From Phaffia rhodozyma (lineage: Eukaryota; Basidiomycota; Tremellomycetes; Cystofilobasidiales; Mrakiaceae): DNA of 64,000 nucleotides. The notes under the pieces were generated by a model. The model ran no database searches. It was given only the letters and a program-made list of their open reading frames with translations, and was not told where the DNA came from. The stretch lies in contig JACGZH010000007.1 of assembly GCA_014706385.1 (NCBI GenBank), positions 503,501 to 567,500 of the forward strand, written 5' to 3'. This document shows positions 12,211-24,300 of the stretch, one piece after another (positions within the stretch are counted from its first letter, which is position 1; every line of letters starts with the position of its first letter). The position numbers and the translations under genes were made by a program.

Positions 12211-13660
12211 TCAAGCGTCAGTGCTGTCGGAAGAAACCCCTAGGTTCAAAATGATTGGACCAGCCACCACATCCGAATCAGTGATGTTTGAGCCAGCACC
12301 TGAGGATGAGCGATGAGATGTCATGGAAAAACATGTTAGTAAGCGAAAAGAGCGTGAACGAAGGACTTTGGTGAAAAAGACCAAGGGAACGGAACACGTA
12401 CTAGTCTTGACGACAAGTCCATAAGACCTTCCCGTCAGATCTGCAGGTAAAGTCACTGTGCCAGTGCCCGATCCCGAGGTTATAGAGAGAAGGGTGGATG
12501 AGGTTCCTTGGTAGATGATCACTACAAATCGGATACAAAAAAAAGATTCAGCAAAGCGAACAGCACGCGTTGATATGCCAATATTCAAGATAAATGTCAA
12601 GCGTGGACGAAACATACAAGACTCCGCCTGGTTGGAAGAGGTGTAGGAGATAGTAAGATTTGAAAAAGCAGTGGCTGTGGACTGCAAGGTAGCCGAAGGG
12701 TAAGTCGTTGCAGCGATGGACGGATTGGCTATGGAGTTGAACAAGTCATCGAAAATCAGCATCTAGACTTTAGGCGTCTTGATCCATCCACGACGGTCGT
12801 TCAGAAGAAAGGTTAACTTACTCGATGGACATTCGATGATATAGGGGTTGATCCAGCTCGTTCCGACCGAAAGATCTCTTATAATAGTATCCTTTCCTCC
12901 ACTCCATGGCGATCTCTTTAGGGCGGCCGAATCAAGCCAGGCAGCATGTCTTGCCTCATTTCCAACCAGGCTTGCAACGATTGCTCTGGCGTTCTTCCCC
13001 TGCAGATCAACAAACGAGCCCAGTGTACAGGCGAAAAGGATGTTCTCCATGTCGGACGCGAACTGGAGGAGAGATGTGGGATCCAAAGAGGGGAAGGAGT
13101 ATGTACAGGGGGAAAGGGACGCATCACCCAATAGTGTCTGAAGCTGAGAGATATGAGTGGCTTGTTGCTGACCGACTTTTAAGTAACATCCAAGGCGAGT
13201 TCATGAGCTGATGATATAACAAGTCAAGCAGAAGAGTAATGGTCTTACTCTGAACAACTCTCGATCGAACCCAGTCATCATACCCTGAAGCATCAAATTG
13301 AGAAGCGCTGACGTTTGCGAGAGCCTGAGAGTAAAACGCGTTCTGGAAGCTGCATTCGATACGAAAAAAAAACGTCAGATACCATATGTTCTTTTAAAAT
13401 CCTCCAGAGAGTTGTCTGTAATCTCGTAGAAGACATGTGCGTACTTTTCCAAGCTGAAAATGTATTGAAGGATACCTGTTTGATATACAAGGCCACACCA
13501 GGGCAAAAAATCAATTGGGACACCGGTGTACAACCGATGAATATGAAAATTCGAAATCAGAGCTATACGTACTCGTGTCATCCTTTCCGGAAGCGGCCTT
13601 GGCCACAGGCATGACGGCAAGGGATATCGAAGCCGCAAGCAGAAGGGGGGCAAGGAACAT
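12211..13660 (-). CDS. secreted ferritin-like (Rds1-type) protein, seven exons
   Basis: Fungal Rds1-like proteins have an extracellular ferritin-like four-helix bundle and are often stress-induced; their biochemical role is unsettled. Exons: 13660–13573, 13475–13445, 13349–13249, 13175–12822, 12728–12618, 12521–12402 and 12299–12211. The start gives a signal peptide (MFLAPLLLAASISLAVMPVA). Splicing the 31-nt exon 2 to exon 3 restores the family helix SILQYIFSLEN/FQNAFYSQAL. Next come DDWVRSRVVQ, then a helix reading QQQATHISQLQ, the Cys motif SPCTYSFPSLD, a second helix pair MENILFACTLG and NEARHAAWL, and IIECPS. In the helix with ATH, the usual iron-ligand Glu is Gln. A Ser/Thr-rich beta tail follows. 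No obvious GPI signal is present. Confidence 0.75.
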
Positions 13661-16266
13661 TTTGAGAAATGGGTACGAGAGTGGAACAACTAGTTAGATG
13701 GATGGATGGCTTTGCAAGGCAAGAGGTATAATACATAGCCTATTGTTTACATAACCTTGGCAACCAAGACCACAAGCGTGGCGAATGTATAACAGGTATG
13801 GAATTTAATAATCCGAACATAAAATCTACGTTTTCGTTATCTAAGTGACCAAGGAGATAATCGATCCGTTCCTTCTCTATCACTTCCATCTCTTCTCATC
13901 TTCGTGATCTCGTACAAACAATAGCTAGTGTTTCGCCCTGTGCTCTTTCCGATTCTTCCAATCAACTCACTTACACCTTTTGACAGGGTTTATATCTGTT
14001 CGGAGGGATTAGAGAACTAGATATCGAGAAGATCGGAACCGCGTCTGAGTGACCTTCCTTAACAAGCCGGAACAAAGAGCTCTGATTTCGTTATCAGTCA
14101 TTACTGAACTATTTCAAGGCCAATCGAAATCTGTCTGTTCCAAGATTGTCATTCGCCGCAACCTGGATGGGCTTTTGGCTCAAAGGTATTTATTCAAGCG
14201 CAATAGACAGAAGAGAGAGGCTAATGGATTCCTCATCTTTAGAAACAATCGACCAATCGTCAGAATGTGCAATCAAATCTGAGCATTTTCCATCATTGAT
14301 GCGTCAAGACTTCAAAAAATTTCGGTCGACGATTCCAGATCAAAATCTGGTTGTCCTCTTGGTTCGGAACTTTCGAACGCTAAAACGATCTCCAATTTAT
14401 ATACAAGAAAATGTTCTCTGTGTCTCGATTTATATTCACATGGTCTCTTCTTCTGTAAGCTGCGTGTCAAACCCTCACTCACAGATTTTTGCTGATGACA
14501 TCAAAGAACAATCATTCTTCTCTAATTTTCGATTTGAGCATCATCATCTAAATTGGCGGTGTATTTCTCATGTTGTTCGAGAGAAGTGACTGGTATCTGG
14601 AACTTTGCCCTATCAATGTCTATCATCTGCTGTGCTTCCCACTCATCAGGATCGTCCGCCGTTCCTGACTCCAGCATCTCTCACCCTCAATTTTGTGAGA
14701 TAGTTCATCCTTTATTTCTGTCGGTATTTTTTTATATCAGTGATTTGTCTTGATTGACGCTGGAAACACCTCAGTTTCCCTCAATGCTGTTGATACTCGA
14801 GCTGATTGGTAGCATTTAAGGATGCGAGCGAGCAGCACATAGACCAACCATTTCGTGGTGGTTGAATTCTGGTCCGGTTCAAGTATTCTACATATTATTG
14901 ATTTTCTTCTTGTTTGTGCAACCATCTCAAGTGTTGTGATGAACATTGTCCAAATGCTCTCAAGGAACTCTTGAGAGCCTGAGATGGAGTGTTCAGCACG
15001 GAACCTCGAACAGATGCATGGAATATTGATAGGGTAATAGCAAGGCAATGTAGCGACGGTTAAGTCGATATACTGTTGGAAGAATGGTCCAGTGATCGAC
15101 AGCCTTTTAGAAGTCCAACATTCTCGTAGCTTCACTAGATGTACGAATATCGACATCTATAAATCTACTTGTCGTCTTTGTGCAAAGCGTTATAGCCAAT
15201 AGTGCTTCTATCGATATAAAACCCACTTACCATCATCGCCTCAATACTTTTCTTCTTCTAGACGATCAGATATCCTATCATCAACGTAAAGGCCAAGTCG
15301 AAGATTGGAACAGCCCCCTTTTTTCATGATGGTCACCGCTGATGTATATTAGTTGCTTCGTGGTGGTTAATGCTCGAAGCTACTCGTATCCTCTGCGTCA
15401 ACCAAAACGTAGAATCGGGCGTTGTGAAAAGTTGTTCATCGCATATTGTTTCGCCTTCATAACGAACGCATCCGACAACGATATCCGATCGATGCTACAT
15501 CTGCATACCACTGTTTCTGTTCTCTTCATGTACCACAACCTTAGGACTTGCATAACCGCTGTCGTCTGGTACATCTCTTTCTTGTTTTTCTGACCAAATC
15601 GTATTAACTCTTGTCTCCACTCATCATTCATCTCATCAAAGAGCGGCTGACCGAGCAGATGAGTTATCCGATTGAGTAGGTCGACATCGACAGATTACCC
15701 ATCACAAGACGTTTGGATTTCGTCGTGTGTTCCGGCGGGGATTTCTTGGTACAGCTTCTTTTCATTCTAGCTGCATACCCCCATCTGTCTTCGTTTTGGT
15801 GACTACCTCTCGTTTTGTGTCTCTTCGTGAACAACTCATCTCTTTGCTCATTCTTTCTTCCCGTCTTTTCTTTTTTTCTTCCTTCTCATTACTATTTTCA
15901 CTGACCCTGACTTTGTCAACGATGTTTTGGTCGCTAAGCCAAAAATTGCTCTCTCACCTTTCGAAAACATAACACCATGAAGTTCTTGAGAATATGTTTC
16001 TTTCGACATCGATACGTCAGAACATGATTTCGGAGTTTTGACCTTGACATCTACGCCAATTTTTTCTATGCTCTCAATGTTTCTATGATAGTTGGCGTAC
16101 CCCCAATTATTTTTGTGATTAATCTCATGCGAGGGCCGTAGTCTCGATATTATGGCAAGTTTACTCAACATATGTTACTGGTTATACATAGTCATGTGTG
16201 CCTACGCATGTTTTGAGCCAAGCCGTTCCTTCAAAATGCGCAATTTCCTGAAGAAAAGTAAAATTT
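13661..16266. other. gene-free stretch at left side of the repeat-rich core
   Basis: About 2.6 kb contain only short frames on both strands, the longest under 150 codons, and none resembles a known family. No splice-linked series of exons could be assembled. The first part presumably holds the promoter of the ferritin-like gene. The remainder looks like decayed, non-coding DNA bordering the retroelement region. Confidence 0.45.
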
Positions 16267-16359
16267 GACCGTAGGGTGAATTGAACACCCGTCGTCCGCG
16301 ACTTTGCGTTTCAATTGAAGAACCACAAGCGGAAGTACTAACCACTATACTATACGATC
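16267..16359 (-). tRNA. tRNA-His(GUG): tRNA-His (anticodon GTG) with a 22-nt intron
   Basis: On the minus strand a full cloverleaf can be drawn. The 7-bp acceptor stem pairs GATCGTA with TACGGTC, with one G·T pair, and is followed by an A discriminator as in fungal tRNA-His. A D-arm contains AGTGGTTA, the anticodon stem TCCGC/GCGGA encloses anticodon GTG, and the T-stem GGGTG/CACCC encloses TTCAATT. An intron of 22 nt (16301–16322) sits one base after the anticodon, the standard position. Part of it (CGCAA) can pair with TTGTG of the anticodon loop, as expected for splicing. The tRNA is next to, but not inside, retroelement sequence. Confidence 0.88.
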
Positions 16360-16566
16360 TGTGTTGATTTTACATTAAATTTGAACCATCATCAATCTCA
16401 ACCCAGACATGTTGGTGAAGATAATCGCTGAAATAAAAGGGGAAATGGACTTTTCGTTCTTAATACAATAGGGAGCTCTTTGGGATATATTATCGGTGAA
16501 GTCATTTGAACGAGAGTCCGGTTCTTCTCTCAGACTATATTTTCTGGTCTCTGGCCCTCTCAAATT

Positions 16567-16975
16567 AATATCTATCCTGATCCTCTCGATTGTTTCTTTG
16601 AGACGATCGATTCTTCTTAAATAAACCTAATTATAATTCTCATTATAATTCTCTAATTCTCTCATTCTCTCAAACAATTGTACACACACACAGTGAGCAA
16701 GTTCATTGAGAGAACCAGAAAGGAGAAGAAAGAAAAGAAAAGAAACTAGCTACTGTATATACGAGATCACCAAGATGCAAACGAAAGAGAAACGAGATGG
16801 AAGCAAGATGGAAATAAACGAGAATGGAAATAAAACGAGAGAGAAGTGAAATAAAGATGATATAGAAAATAGAAATGAAATAACATGTTGAACGAGAAAC
16901 CGAAGAGATAGAGAGTCAACCAACTCGAAACACTCGGTGGTTGATTTCGAGACTGCTAATTCCAACAAGCCTTAG
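16567..16975 (-). repeat. LTR family X copy (truncated)
   Basis: On the minus strand it begins TGTTGGAATTAGCAG and continues with the same sequence as the copies at 19,117–19,530 and in the palindrome at 38,280–39,240. Similarity ends near 16,567, where the other copy has extra bases, so this copy is truncated. TGTTGGAAT is also the 5′ end of the two other LTR families in the window. No coding capacity is visible. Confidence 0.65.
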
Positions 16976-17186
16976 CTAGCGCACTCTGCCAGCTGGCATA
17001 CTTCTTTCCTTCTCCTTCTTTCTTTTCTTTTGTTTTTCTCCTTCCTCAGCATTTACCAGAACCGTTTCTGTGTCGTTGAGGTTGCTTCACTAGTTATTCT
17101 CATAATATCTTAGTCTCTGATTGTTCATCGATAGCTTACTTGTTCCCTGTAATTTGGAATTGTTTTGTATTTCTAATCTACAGCAA
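16976..17186 (+). repeat. LTR fragment (family W-like) with conserved stem-loop
   Basis: It follows directly on the family X copy. It starts within a repeated 29-bp block containing GCGCTAGC and GCCAGCTGGC (16,969–16,997). It runs through a pyrimidine-rich tract, then a stem-loop CCTCAGC…TTGAGG (17,044–17,081), then a stretch with TTCATCGATAGCTTACTTG also found in family Z. It ends where the copia integrase fragment begins. It is a partial LTR. Confidence 0.55.
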
Positions 17187-18962
17187 TACGAAACTGTATT
17201 TGCTTTTATTGATGGCCCATGCCCAGTGATAGTCTGTATGCTCGTCTATCATGGTGAGCATGTATCTTGCGCCGCCGTTCGACTCGACAGGCATCGGCCC
17301 TTGTATGTCAGTATGTACGAGCTGCAGAGGACGATCGATCACGGTCTGCGACGTGGGAAAGGGAGTCTTGTGCTGACGTGAGCCAACACAGGGAATGCAT
17401 ATGCTCTTGTCAAAGTATCTATCGATGTCACTGTCGATGTCACTCTTGCTTATCTGTTTGCTGAACACACGAGAATAAGCGAAAAGGTCATGCATAGCTG
17501 ATCTCGAAAGATGTCCCATCCGTCTGTGAACGAGATCGATCTCGATCTCCGGCTTGCAGGGCACCACCGAAGCAGCCAATGCCGGCGGCCGAGCCGTCAC
17601 ATCGAGCGACCACAGGCTTTGCAAGTGTGGTGAAGCGGTGAGAAAGATGCCGTTCTTGTCTCTGAACACGATCCGATCCATGTCGCCGCTGAAAGTGATG
17701 CCTTTGATCCGGCAAAGCTGGCTGAGAGACGAGAGATACAAGCATGTCGGACGACATCCCCGGCACATGGAACACATCGGTCAGTGTGAATCCGCACTGT
17801 TCGTCACCTGTCGCTGGCTTGCTGAGCAAGCTGATCTGGCCTCGACCGACGACTTTCATCGGCTGGCCGTTGGCTACGTGAATCGTCTCGTCGTATGAGT
17901 CGTATGTCGAAAAGAGAGACCGGTCGCTCACACAGGTCTGTGTGCATCCCGAGTCTAGCAGAAAAGTAGGATCGGCATCAGATCGCTTCGATTGGACAGC
18001 GCGCGCAGAAGAAACAGACATCACAGAGAGTATCCGATCAAGCGCCGTTAGCTTGACGATCTCTCGGGTGATGGCGTTGATCTGCTGCCGATCTGAATGG
18101 GGATGGTTGCTGTGATGACTGTGGTTGTTGTGATTGTTGTGATGACGTTTGGAGTTGCAGTCCGCGGTGTTGTGAGTGATCGACCTGTGATACTCGCAGT
18201 ACCTTCTTGCGCTCGCTCGGCCGTTCCTTTTCGACATACTCGGGCAGTTGATCGCGAGGTGGCCAGGTTGCTGGCATGAGAAACAGATCGTGCTGATCGA
18301 GCCGGTCGTTGCTAGTGCTTTGTGTTCGTCTGTCAGATCGATCCGATGTGTCTTGTTGATGGCAGCTGCGTTTGACCGAGCGTCCTGGAGAATGAAGCCG
18401 ACGACGTACTCGAGTGTCATTACCATCGCTTTGCCCTCTGTGTCTTTCGGTGCGTTTGCGATGATGCTTCTTCTGAGCTGTTTGCCTTTTGCAGTTCTGG
18501 GAAGGGCCCGAAGAAGAGTAAAGCTCCACGACTGGTCATTTGTATTGCATTCACATTTCACTCTAAGATTTCTTATATCATTCACTACGTCCACAAACTG
18601 ATCCAGCTGTGCACGAAGGTCATGAGTATAATCAATCTCTATAGGGTCCAAGCGCTCATACAATAGAAACTCGCCCGAGACCCCTTCCAGTCGATGAACA
18701 GACCTCAGAACGTCCAGGCACTCGGCCGATGTCCGGCATGGCTTCAGCCACTTAGCCTCCGCGATGTCGATCTTGGTGTGGATCCAGCCCATGGTTGTGT
18801 CGTCGTCTTGGTCCCATGCATCCTGCGCTCTCGGATGGCTGGCAGATGACCGTGGCCTCTCACCAGTGACGATCGTCCAGAGCTTCATGTCTCGAAGAGC
18901 AAACCGGAGTCGGCTCTCCCAGACACCGTAGTCGTTGGCAGGATGGTTCGGAGGGTGGAAAG
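17178..18962 (-). pseudogene. Ty1/copia gag–protease–integrase fragment, broken
   Basis: A retrotransposon polyprotein piece read on the minus strand. Gag lacks its first part: coding continues up to the LTR boundary at about 18,962 without a start codon. A zinc knuckle (CFSCQQPGHLAINCP) and the aspartic protease site FLLDSGCTQTCVSD follow. Near 17,730 the frame shifts, then continues as the pre-integrase motif LVHRRMGH, the zinc-binding HxxxH/CxxC region and the first catalytic Asp of integrase (HTDIQGP). It stops shortly after YHWAWA. Reverse transcriptase and RNase H are absent. It is related to the longer copy at 28.2–31.2 kb but diverged. The flanking LTR pieces run in the opposite orientation, so this is a rearranged remnant. 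Confidence 0.85.
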
Positions 18963-19870
18963 TGTTGGAATTATTCGTTCGAATTCATTATGTCGGAATC
19001 ATTTCTTAGACTTGTTCTCTTTCACCTCCAACCCATTCTGTCTCAGTAGACATCTTGGCAGATTTCTTCTTCCATCCTGGCTGTTTCTCTTAGTGCCTTT
19101 TTAGCTTCTTTCTATTGGATATAGCAGTCTCGAAATCAACCACCGAGTGTTTCGAGTTGGTTGACTCTCTATCTCTTCGGTTTCTCGTTCAACATGTTAT
19201 TTCATTTCTATTTTCTATATCATCTTTATTTCACTTCTCTCTCGTTTTATTTCCATTCTCGTTTATTTCCATCTTGTTTCTATATCGTTTCCATCTTGGT
19301 GATCTCGTATATACAGTAGCTAGTTTCTTTTCTTTTCTTTCTTCTCCTTTCTGGTTCTCTCAATGAACTTGCTCACTGTGTGTGTGTACAATTGTTTGAG
19401 AGAATGAGAGAATTAGAGAATTATAATGAGAATTATAATTAGGTTTATTTAAGAAGAATCGATCGTCTCAAAGAAACAATCGAGAGGATCAAGATACATC
19501 CCAGCCTTCGATTTTCCCACCAAGTGTTCCCTATTGTATTTCTTTCTTCTTATCCTTCTTCTCATCTAAGCACGTTGGGTTCTCTCACATATATCTGTGC
19601 TCGACGCTTTCGTTTCCTTTCTTTTTCTTTTTCTTTTTCCCTTCCTCAGTATTCACAAAGACTGTTTGTGTGCTGAGGTTGGTCCATATCTATTTTTCTG
19701 TTTTCTTTCTCTCTTGTTTTGTATCGTGTTCATCGATAGCTTACTTGTGTTCTGGAGTTAGAATGTATTTGTTCTATCTTGCAGGTTTGTTATTTTATAT
19801 CATGATAAGTGATCACAAAAGACTGTTTGTGTGCTGAGTTAGAATATATCTGTTCTATCTTGCAGAACAT
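18963..19870 (+). repeat. LTR family Z, interrupted by a family X insertion
   Basis: It begins TGTTGGAATTATTCGTTCG, the same start as the copy at 27,457. The right part (19,536–19,870) matches the LTR upstream of the copia element at 31.3–31.7 kb, in the opposite orientation. A stem-loop CCTCAG…CTGAGG is at 19,644–19,678. The LTR is split by a 414-bp family X element with a five-base CTATT repeat on each side. Confidence 0.65.
19117..19530 (+). mobile_element. LTR family X insertion flanked by CTATT duplication
   Basis: A 414-bp stretch starting GGATATAGCAGTCTCG and ending AAGTGTTCC. It is bordered by CTATT at 19,112–19,116 and 19,531–19,535. The uninterrupted form of the host LTR is seen at 27,590–27,610, which makes the insertion and its five-base target duplication readable. 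It is an inverted copy of 16,567–16,975. It looks like a solo LTR or a short non-autonomous element. Confidence 0.6.
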
Positions 19871-20317
19871 GTTGAAACATGTGTTAAAAGTACAGCGTTC
19901 TACTACTACAGCACTCTACTACATTGTTCCCTATCTTTGTATATTATATACAATCCAATCCTACTAACACTTCTGGTCATACCAACCTCTTTGATTGCTC
20001 AGCGTAGTTGGTTTGATTCTCTTTTGTGTCTTCTATTCTCCTTCCTTTTGTGTCTTTTCATGGTCCATCTGACTCGGGCCAACTCAGTCCAGCTCGGGCC
20101 AACTCAGTCCCTCTCTTTCTAGATTACTTGACTTATATGCCTCACCTTCTCTCGTCTATATAAACCCTCTTTTCTCCATCTCTCATTCCTTTTCCCTCAG
20201 TCTTCACCAGATACGCAATCTGTGATACTGAGTGTTGTGTTTTGGTATCATTTCATACAGATTGCTGTGGAGACTCTTAAAAGAACAAACTGTGAATCTC
20301 TTGAAAAAAAGAAGAAT
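19871..20317 (+). repeat. LTR-like segment with TATA box and stem-loop
   Basis: A TATA box (CTATATAAACC, about 20,156–20,166) is followed about 30–40 bp later by a stem-loop CTCAGT…ACTGAG (20,196–20,232). The same spacing occurs in the other LTRs of the window. A tandem pair of CAACTCAGTCC-like units lies just upstream (about 20,078–20,112). It probably belongs to the retroelement whose remnant follows. Confidence 0.5.
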
Positions 20318-20401
20318 GCCAGCTGGCAGAGTGCGCTAGCTAAGGCTGAGGTACATAGATGACAAGCAGAAACCAATGCACCATATTCAAGTATTCTCAA
20401 C

Positions 20402-21349
20402 AGTGATATCTGCCAGCGATCGAAGCCTCGCCGGCATCGGCCGTATGGTCTTCTGCAGTCACTGCCTGTTCCAGACCGACCTTGGTCTTTGATCTCACTT
20501 GACCACATCGTCGACTTGCCGCTGTATAACGGCTTCGATGTCATCCTTGTTGTTGTGTGCAGACTGACCAAGATGGCACACCTTATTCCTTGTATGACAA
20601 CTGATACGGCAGTAGACCTTGCCGTGCTGTTTGAGAAAAACATCCACAGACTTCATGGCCTAACGAAAGACATTGTTTCCGACCGAGGCACGTTGTTTAC
20701 TTCCGCGTTCTGGCGTGCGGCGTGCTCACAGCTTGATATCAAACAGAACCTTTCCACCACGTTCCATCCACAGACGGATGAACAGACAGAACGGATCAAC
20801 TCGGTCGTCGAACAGTACTTACGAGCGTACACTGACTATTTACAGATCGACTGGTCAGAACGATTATCGTTGGCCGAGTTCTCTTATAACAACACGATCT
20901 CCACCACAACTAACATGACCCCAATCTATGCTAACTATGGCTACCATCCCCGTTTCTCAGCCACCATCCGGGAGGGACCAAACCCAGCCGCCCAGGACCA
21001 TGTGAAGCATGTGCAAAAGACGCTAGCGTTCTGTCGTTCGGGCATGTCGATCGCACAAGATCTCCAGGAAAAGTATGCGAACGAACATAGAACACCAGCA
21101 CCTCCATTCAAGCCAGGCGAGCTAGTGCTTCTCAAGCGGGTGAATGTAAAACCTGACCGTCCGAGTGACAAACTCGATTTCAAGCTACTTGGTCCTTTCA
21201 AGATCATTCGAGCCGTCGGCAATTCCGCATTTCGACTGGCTCTCCCATCGACCATGCATATCCATCCGACGTTCCATGTATCCCTTCTCGAACGGTACTA
21301 TTCAAATACACTGCCCGCGAGGCACATAGCTCTACCACCAAACAGTTGA
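20402..21349 (+). pseudogene. Ty3/gypsy integrase fragment (3′ end of pol)
   Basis: This frame holds the end of the integrase zinc finger (DICQRSKPRRHRP), the motif GLLQSLPVPDRPW, and then the DDE core. The three acidic residues are in SLDHIVDLP, VSDRGTLFTS and TDEQTERIN. The C-terminal GPY/F-type module reads KLLGPFKIIRAVGNSAFRL, then HPTFHVSLLERYYSN. No chromodomain follows. Protease, reverse transcriptase and RNase H are missing, and there is no start codon at the left end; the sequence changes abruptly to LTR-like DNA there. It is a 5′-truncated remnant, although the remaining frame is open. Confidence 0.85.
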
Positions 21350-24300
21350 AATTTCCCGTCCGATGGGGAGGAATACGATGCGAAAGAAAGTCGCATTCAT
21401 CTAGCATGTTCAATCAATAAATAATAGTCATGCTATCTCAGAGCTTCGTACTCGGTATCCTGTCTTTACTTTCAATGCTGTCAAGTGTGATTCTTCTTAG
21501 TCACAAGTTTTCACTTTGAGAAAGATATTGCATCGCTCTTCACCATCCCTCATGCTTCTTCGTTAAGAGTCTGACATGCCTCGATAAAGATGGGTATATG
21601 GCCAACAGTGAAACCCTTCAGTATCCGTTGTATTGATTTGCGAACTGGTTTTATTGAGTAAGTTGCAACGTGCTGGATGCTGAGTCATCTTGCAAATAGA
21701 ATATATCATCTATGGATAGTAGTGGGTTTTTGCTCAGAAAAATTTGTTGACAGACATCGTCTCAAATGTTCGAGACAAAGAATTGTGAAATCGAAGTCGC
21801 TGCACAGATTAGAAAGCAATTTATGAATTATACAACCTAACAGTCATCAAGGTTGAATTGTTCGATGATATGTCTCACTCCATGGATATGGGCAAGTGTC
21901 GTTATTTCTGTTGAATTCAAAATTTGATGATATATATTGCAATATGTCCGCTAAGCTAGCCTGGGTCGAATCCTTTTGAACATTCTCAATAAGATTGAAG
22001 CATCAGTTCAAGTCTTTTGTATGTGTTTGAGAAACATCGATTTCATCATCAGATTCAATCGACTTTCATCTTCGCACCTTCCAATTGATGTTTATGATGA
22101 AAATGAAATCTTGAGCGATATAAACCATGTAGACAATGCTATATAAGGGTGTGGGTAAACTGTAGATGTCAAAGACCTTCTCACATGAGATATGTACTCT
22201 TCCATACTGTTTTGCTTGAGCTGAAATTAATGGATTGCTTGTATCAACATATTTCAAAGCGCTTAGTTGGCAAAGGAGAACGAATACAAAGTTGAATATG
22301 TCATGATATTATATACCAGCTTGGATCAAAAATCTGACAGCTTCGCACTTTTATGTTTAGCAGTGTTACATCAAATTGGATTACTTGTTATATGTTATGA
22401 CATGACATCGGACCATCCATTCAATGTTCTCCGTTCACTTGCTTTTGATAATTGCTTCTCATTTTTTGAGTCTGAAGAAGTATTTGGCAATGATTTGATA
22501 CCGAACTGAATGATCAACTCCCTTTCTCACTCGTGGAAATTTATTCTTCTCTCTCAAATCTGTCTTCTACTTTGATGATTGAATGAACTGATGTTTTCTG
22601 CCAGTTCATCATATGCTCTGACCTCTAGGCTTGAAGTATGCTCAGCGCAAATCTTCTGATTCACTAGACCTGCAGTTTGAAATTATTTCTTTGTCGACTG
22701 ATTGACGATCAACAACTTATTACGTTCAACCTTACATTCTCTGAATATACCATCATCATACAGAATGAACATAACATATCATCGATAAAACACAAAAGCT
22801 CATCCAAAAAATGTATCCAACAATCTTCTTTACAGATTAAGACTCGAGCTTACTTGGATATAAACAACTCATTGTGGGTAGAGCTTTTGCAAATTATTTT
22901 GGTAGTCTATATAAAAAAGTTTATTGATTGATGGTTGTGTATGACTTGTGCCCAACTGAAAGGAACTAGTGATTGTCATACCTGATGCCAATATGTATTA
23001 TAAAGTGTTCTCATTGCCCAGACCAATTACAGGTATTGATGTCACTCTTTTATTCATAATGTGAGATTTGCGCGTATTATGGAGTTAGAGTGATATAACA
23101 CTTCAGAAATCAGTGATGGAGATGAAGCTCACCCTTGTCAACTATTTTGGAAAAGGTCGGAAAAGCTCGTCAACACGGACATATGCAGGTTTTGAGCTAT
23201 GGAACTGTTATTTTTATATTGTTACTGATAGGTAAATTTTGGATGGTTCACTGTGATCATTTAATGAAGATTTGCGCCTGAATGATAGGTAACTTGATAC
23301 CGTACCATTATTGGTGTTTTACCTTTTTTGAAATGGGCGTAATGAGCTGCGTGCATTGTAAAAACAGTCAAGAAGCAATGACACACGAAGTATCGGCAAT
23401 CGTAGAGGGAGGTGTGAGCCGTAGAAGCTGACAAACGACCGGCATGGATCTAAAATCGACGGTTTATGTTTGGTTTTGAAGAAGGCATCATTTCATAACA
23501 TTAGTTTCTGAAAGCCGTTGCGATACGAATTTGATTCTATAATATACGGAATATATACATTAAACGAATCGGGTTGCTTTTCAAACACCAGGTTGGACTG
23601 CGTACAACAAGCCCTTGAGAGTTCACGGTCATACTTGCAGGGACAGGAAAAAGTAAAAGAACCAGGTGTCTGATGTGCATTGGTGGCAGGTCCGGTACCG
23701 AAGAAGGAAACTTTAGCCAAGATTCTCGTTTGTCAACTGATGAGATTCTATATATAATTCTAAGCTGAAATGTTAAAAATATTTCGTCATCGAATTGTCA
23801 ATATCAACATACAACCGTGATGACCATCAGATCTTTTTAAAGGGTATTATTAAGTACAGAATAACAAATAGTCGTGTATGTCATAGACACGTTCGCAGTC
23901 AAAACGAAAGTACCTCATAAATGGCAAAAACGATACGAAAGACGCAATCTATTGCAAACTCTTTTAGTTTGCTACCATTTCCTCTCGTGTTGATTCATGA
24001 ATAGTTTCCACCTTGATATTGAGTAGTGCCACTATGAGGTTTCCATCATAGAGGAGGTAAAAAAGTTTGTCTTTGATACTGTTTGAGACAAATAAAGGCT
24101 GCTGGTTGCCAATATAGTTGGTGGCATTCAAACTCTGAACACCTTATATCTTCGTCAAAATTGCCAGGTTTGTCTATTTGTGTACGTTTGGTAACACATT
24201 ATAATCTCAGCTGCTGATTGGAACTGAGGTGTACTTTTCCATTGAGCGGGAGACCAAGGTGTTGTTACAATACGAATTTAAAATCGTAGTGGTTGAACTT

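Noticed and set aside
13375..13689. Continuous minus-strand frame across the ferritin-like exons 1–2, reading EKYAHVFYEITDNSLEDF
   Set aside because: It looks helical, but splicing at 13,444/13,350 gives the length and motif order of the family (SLEN joined to FQNAFYSQAL), so most of this frame is intron.
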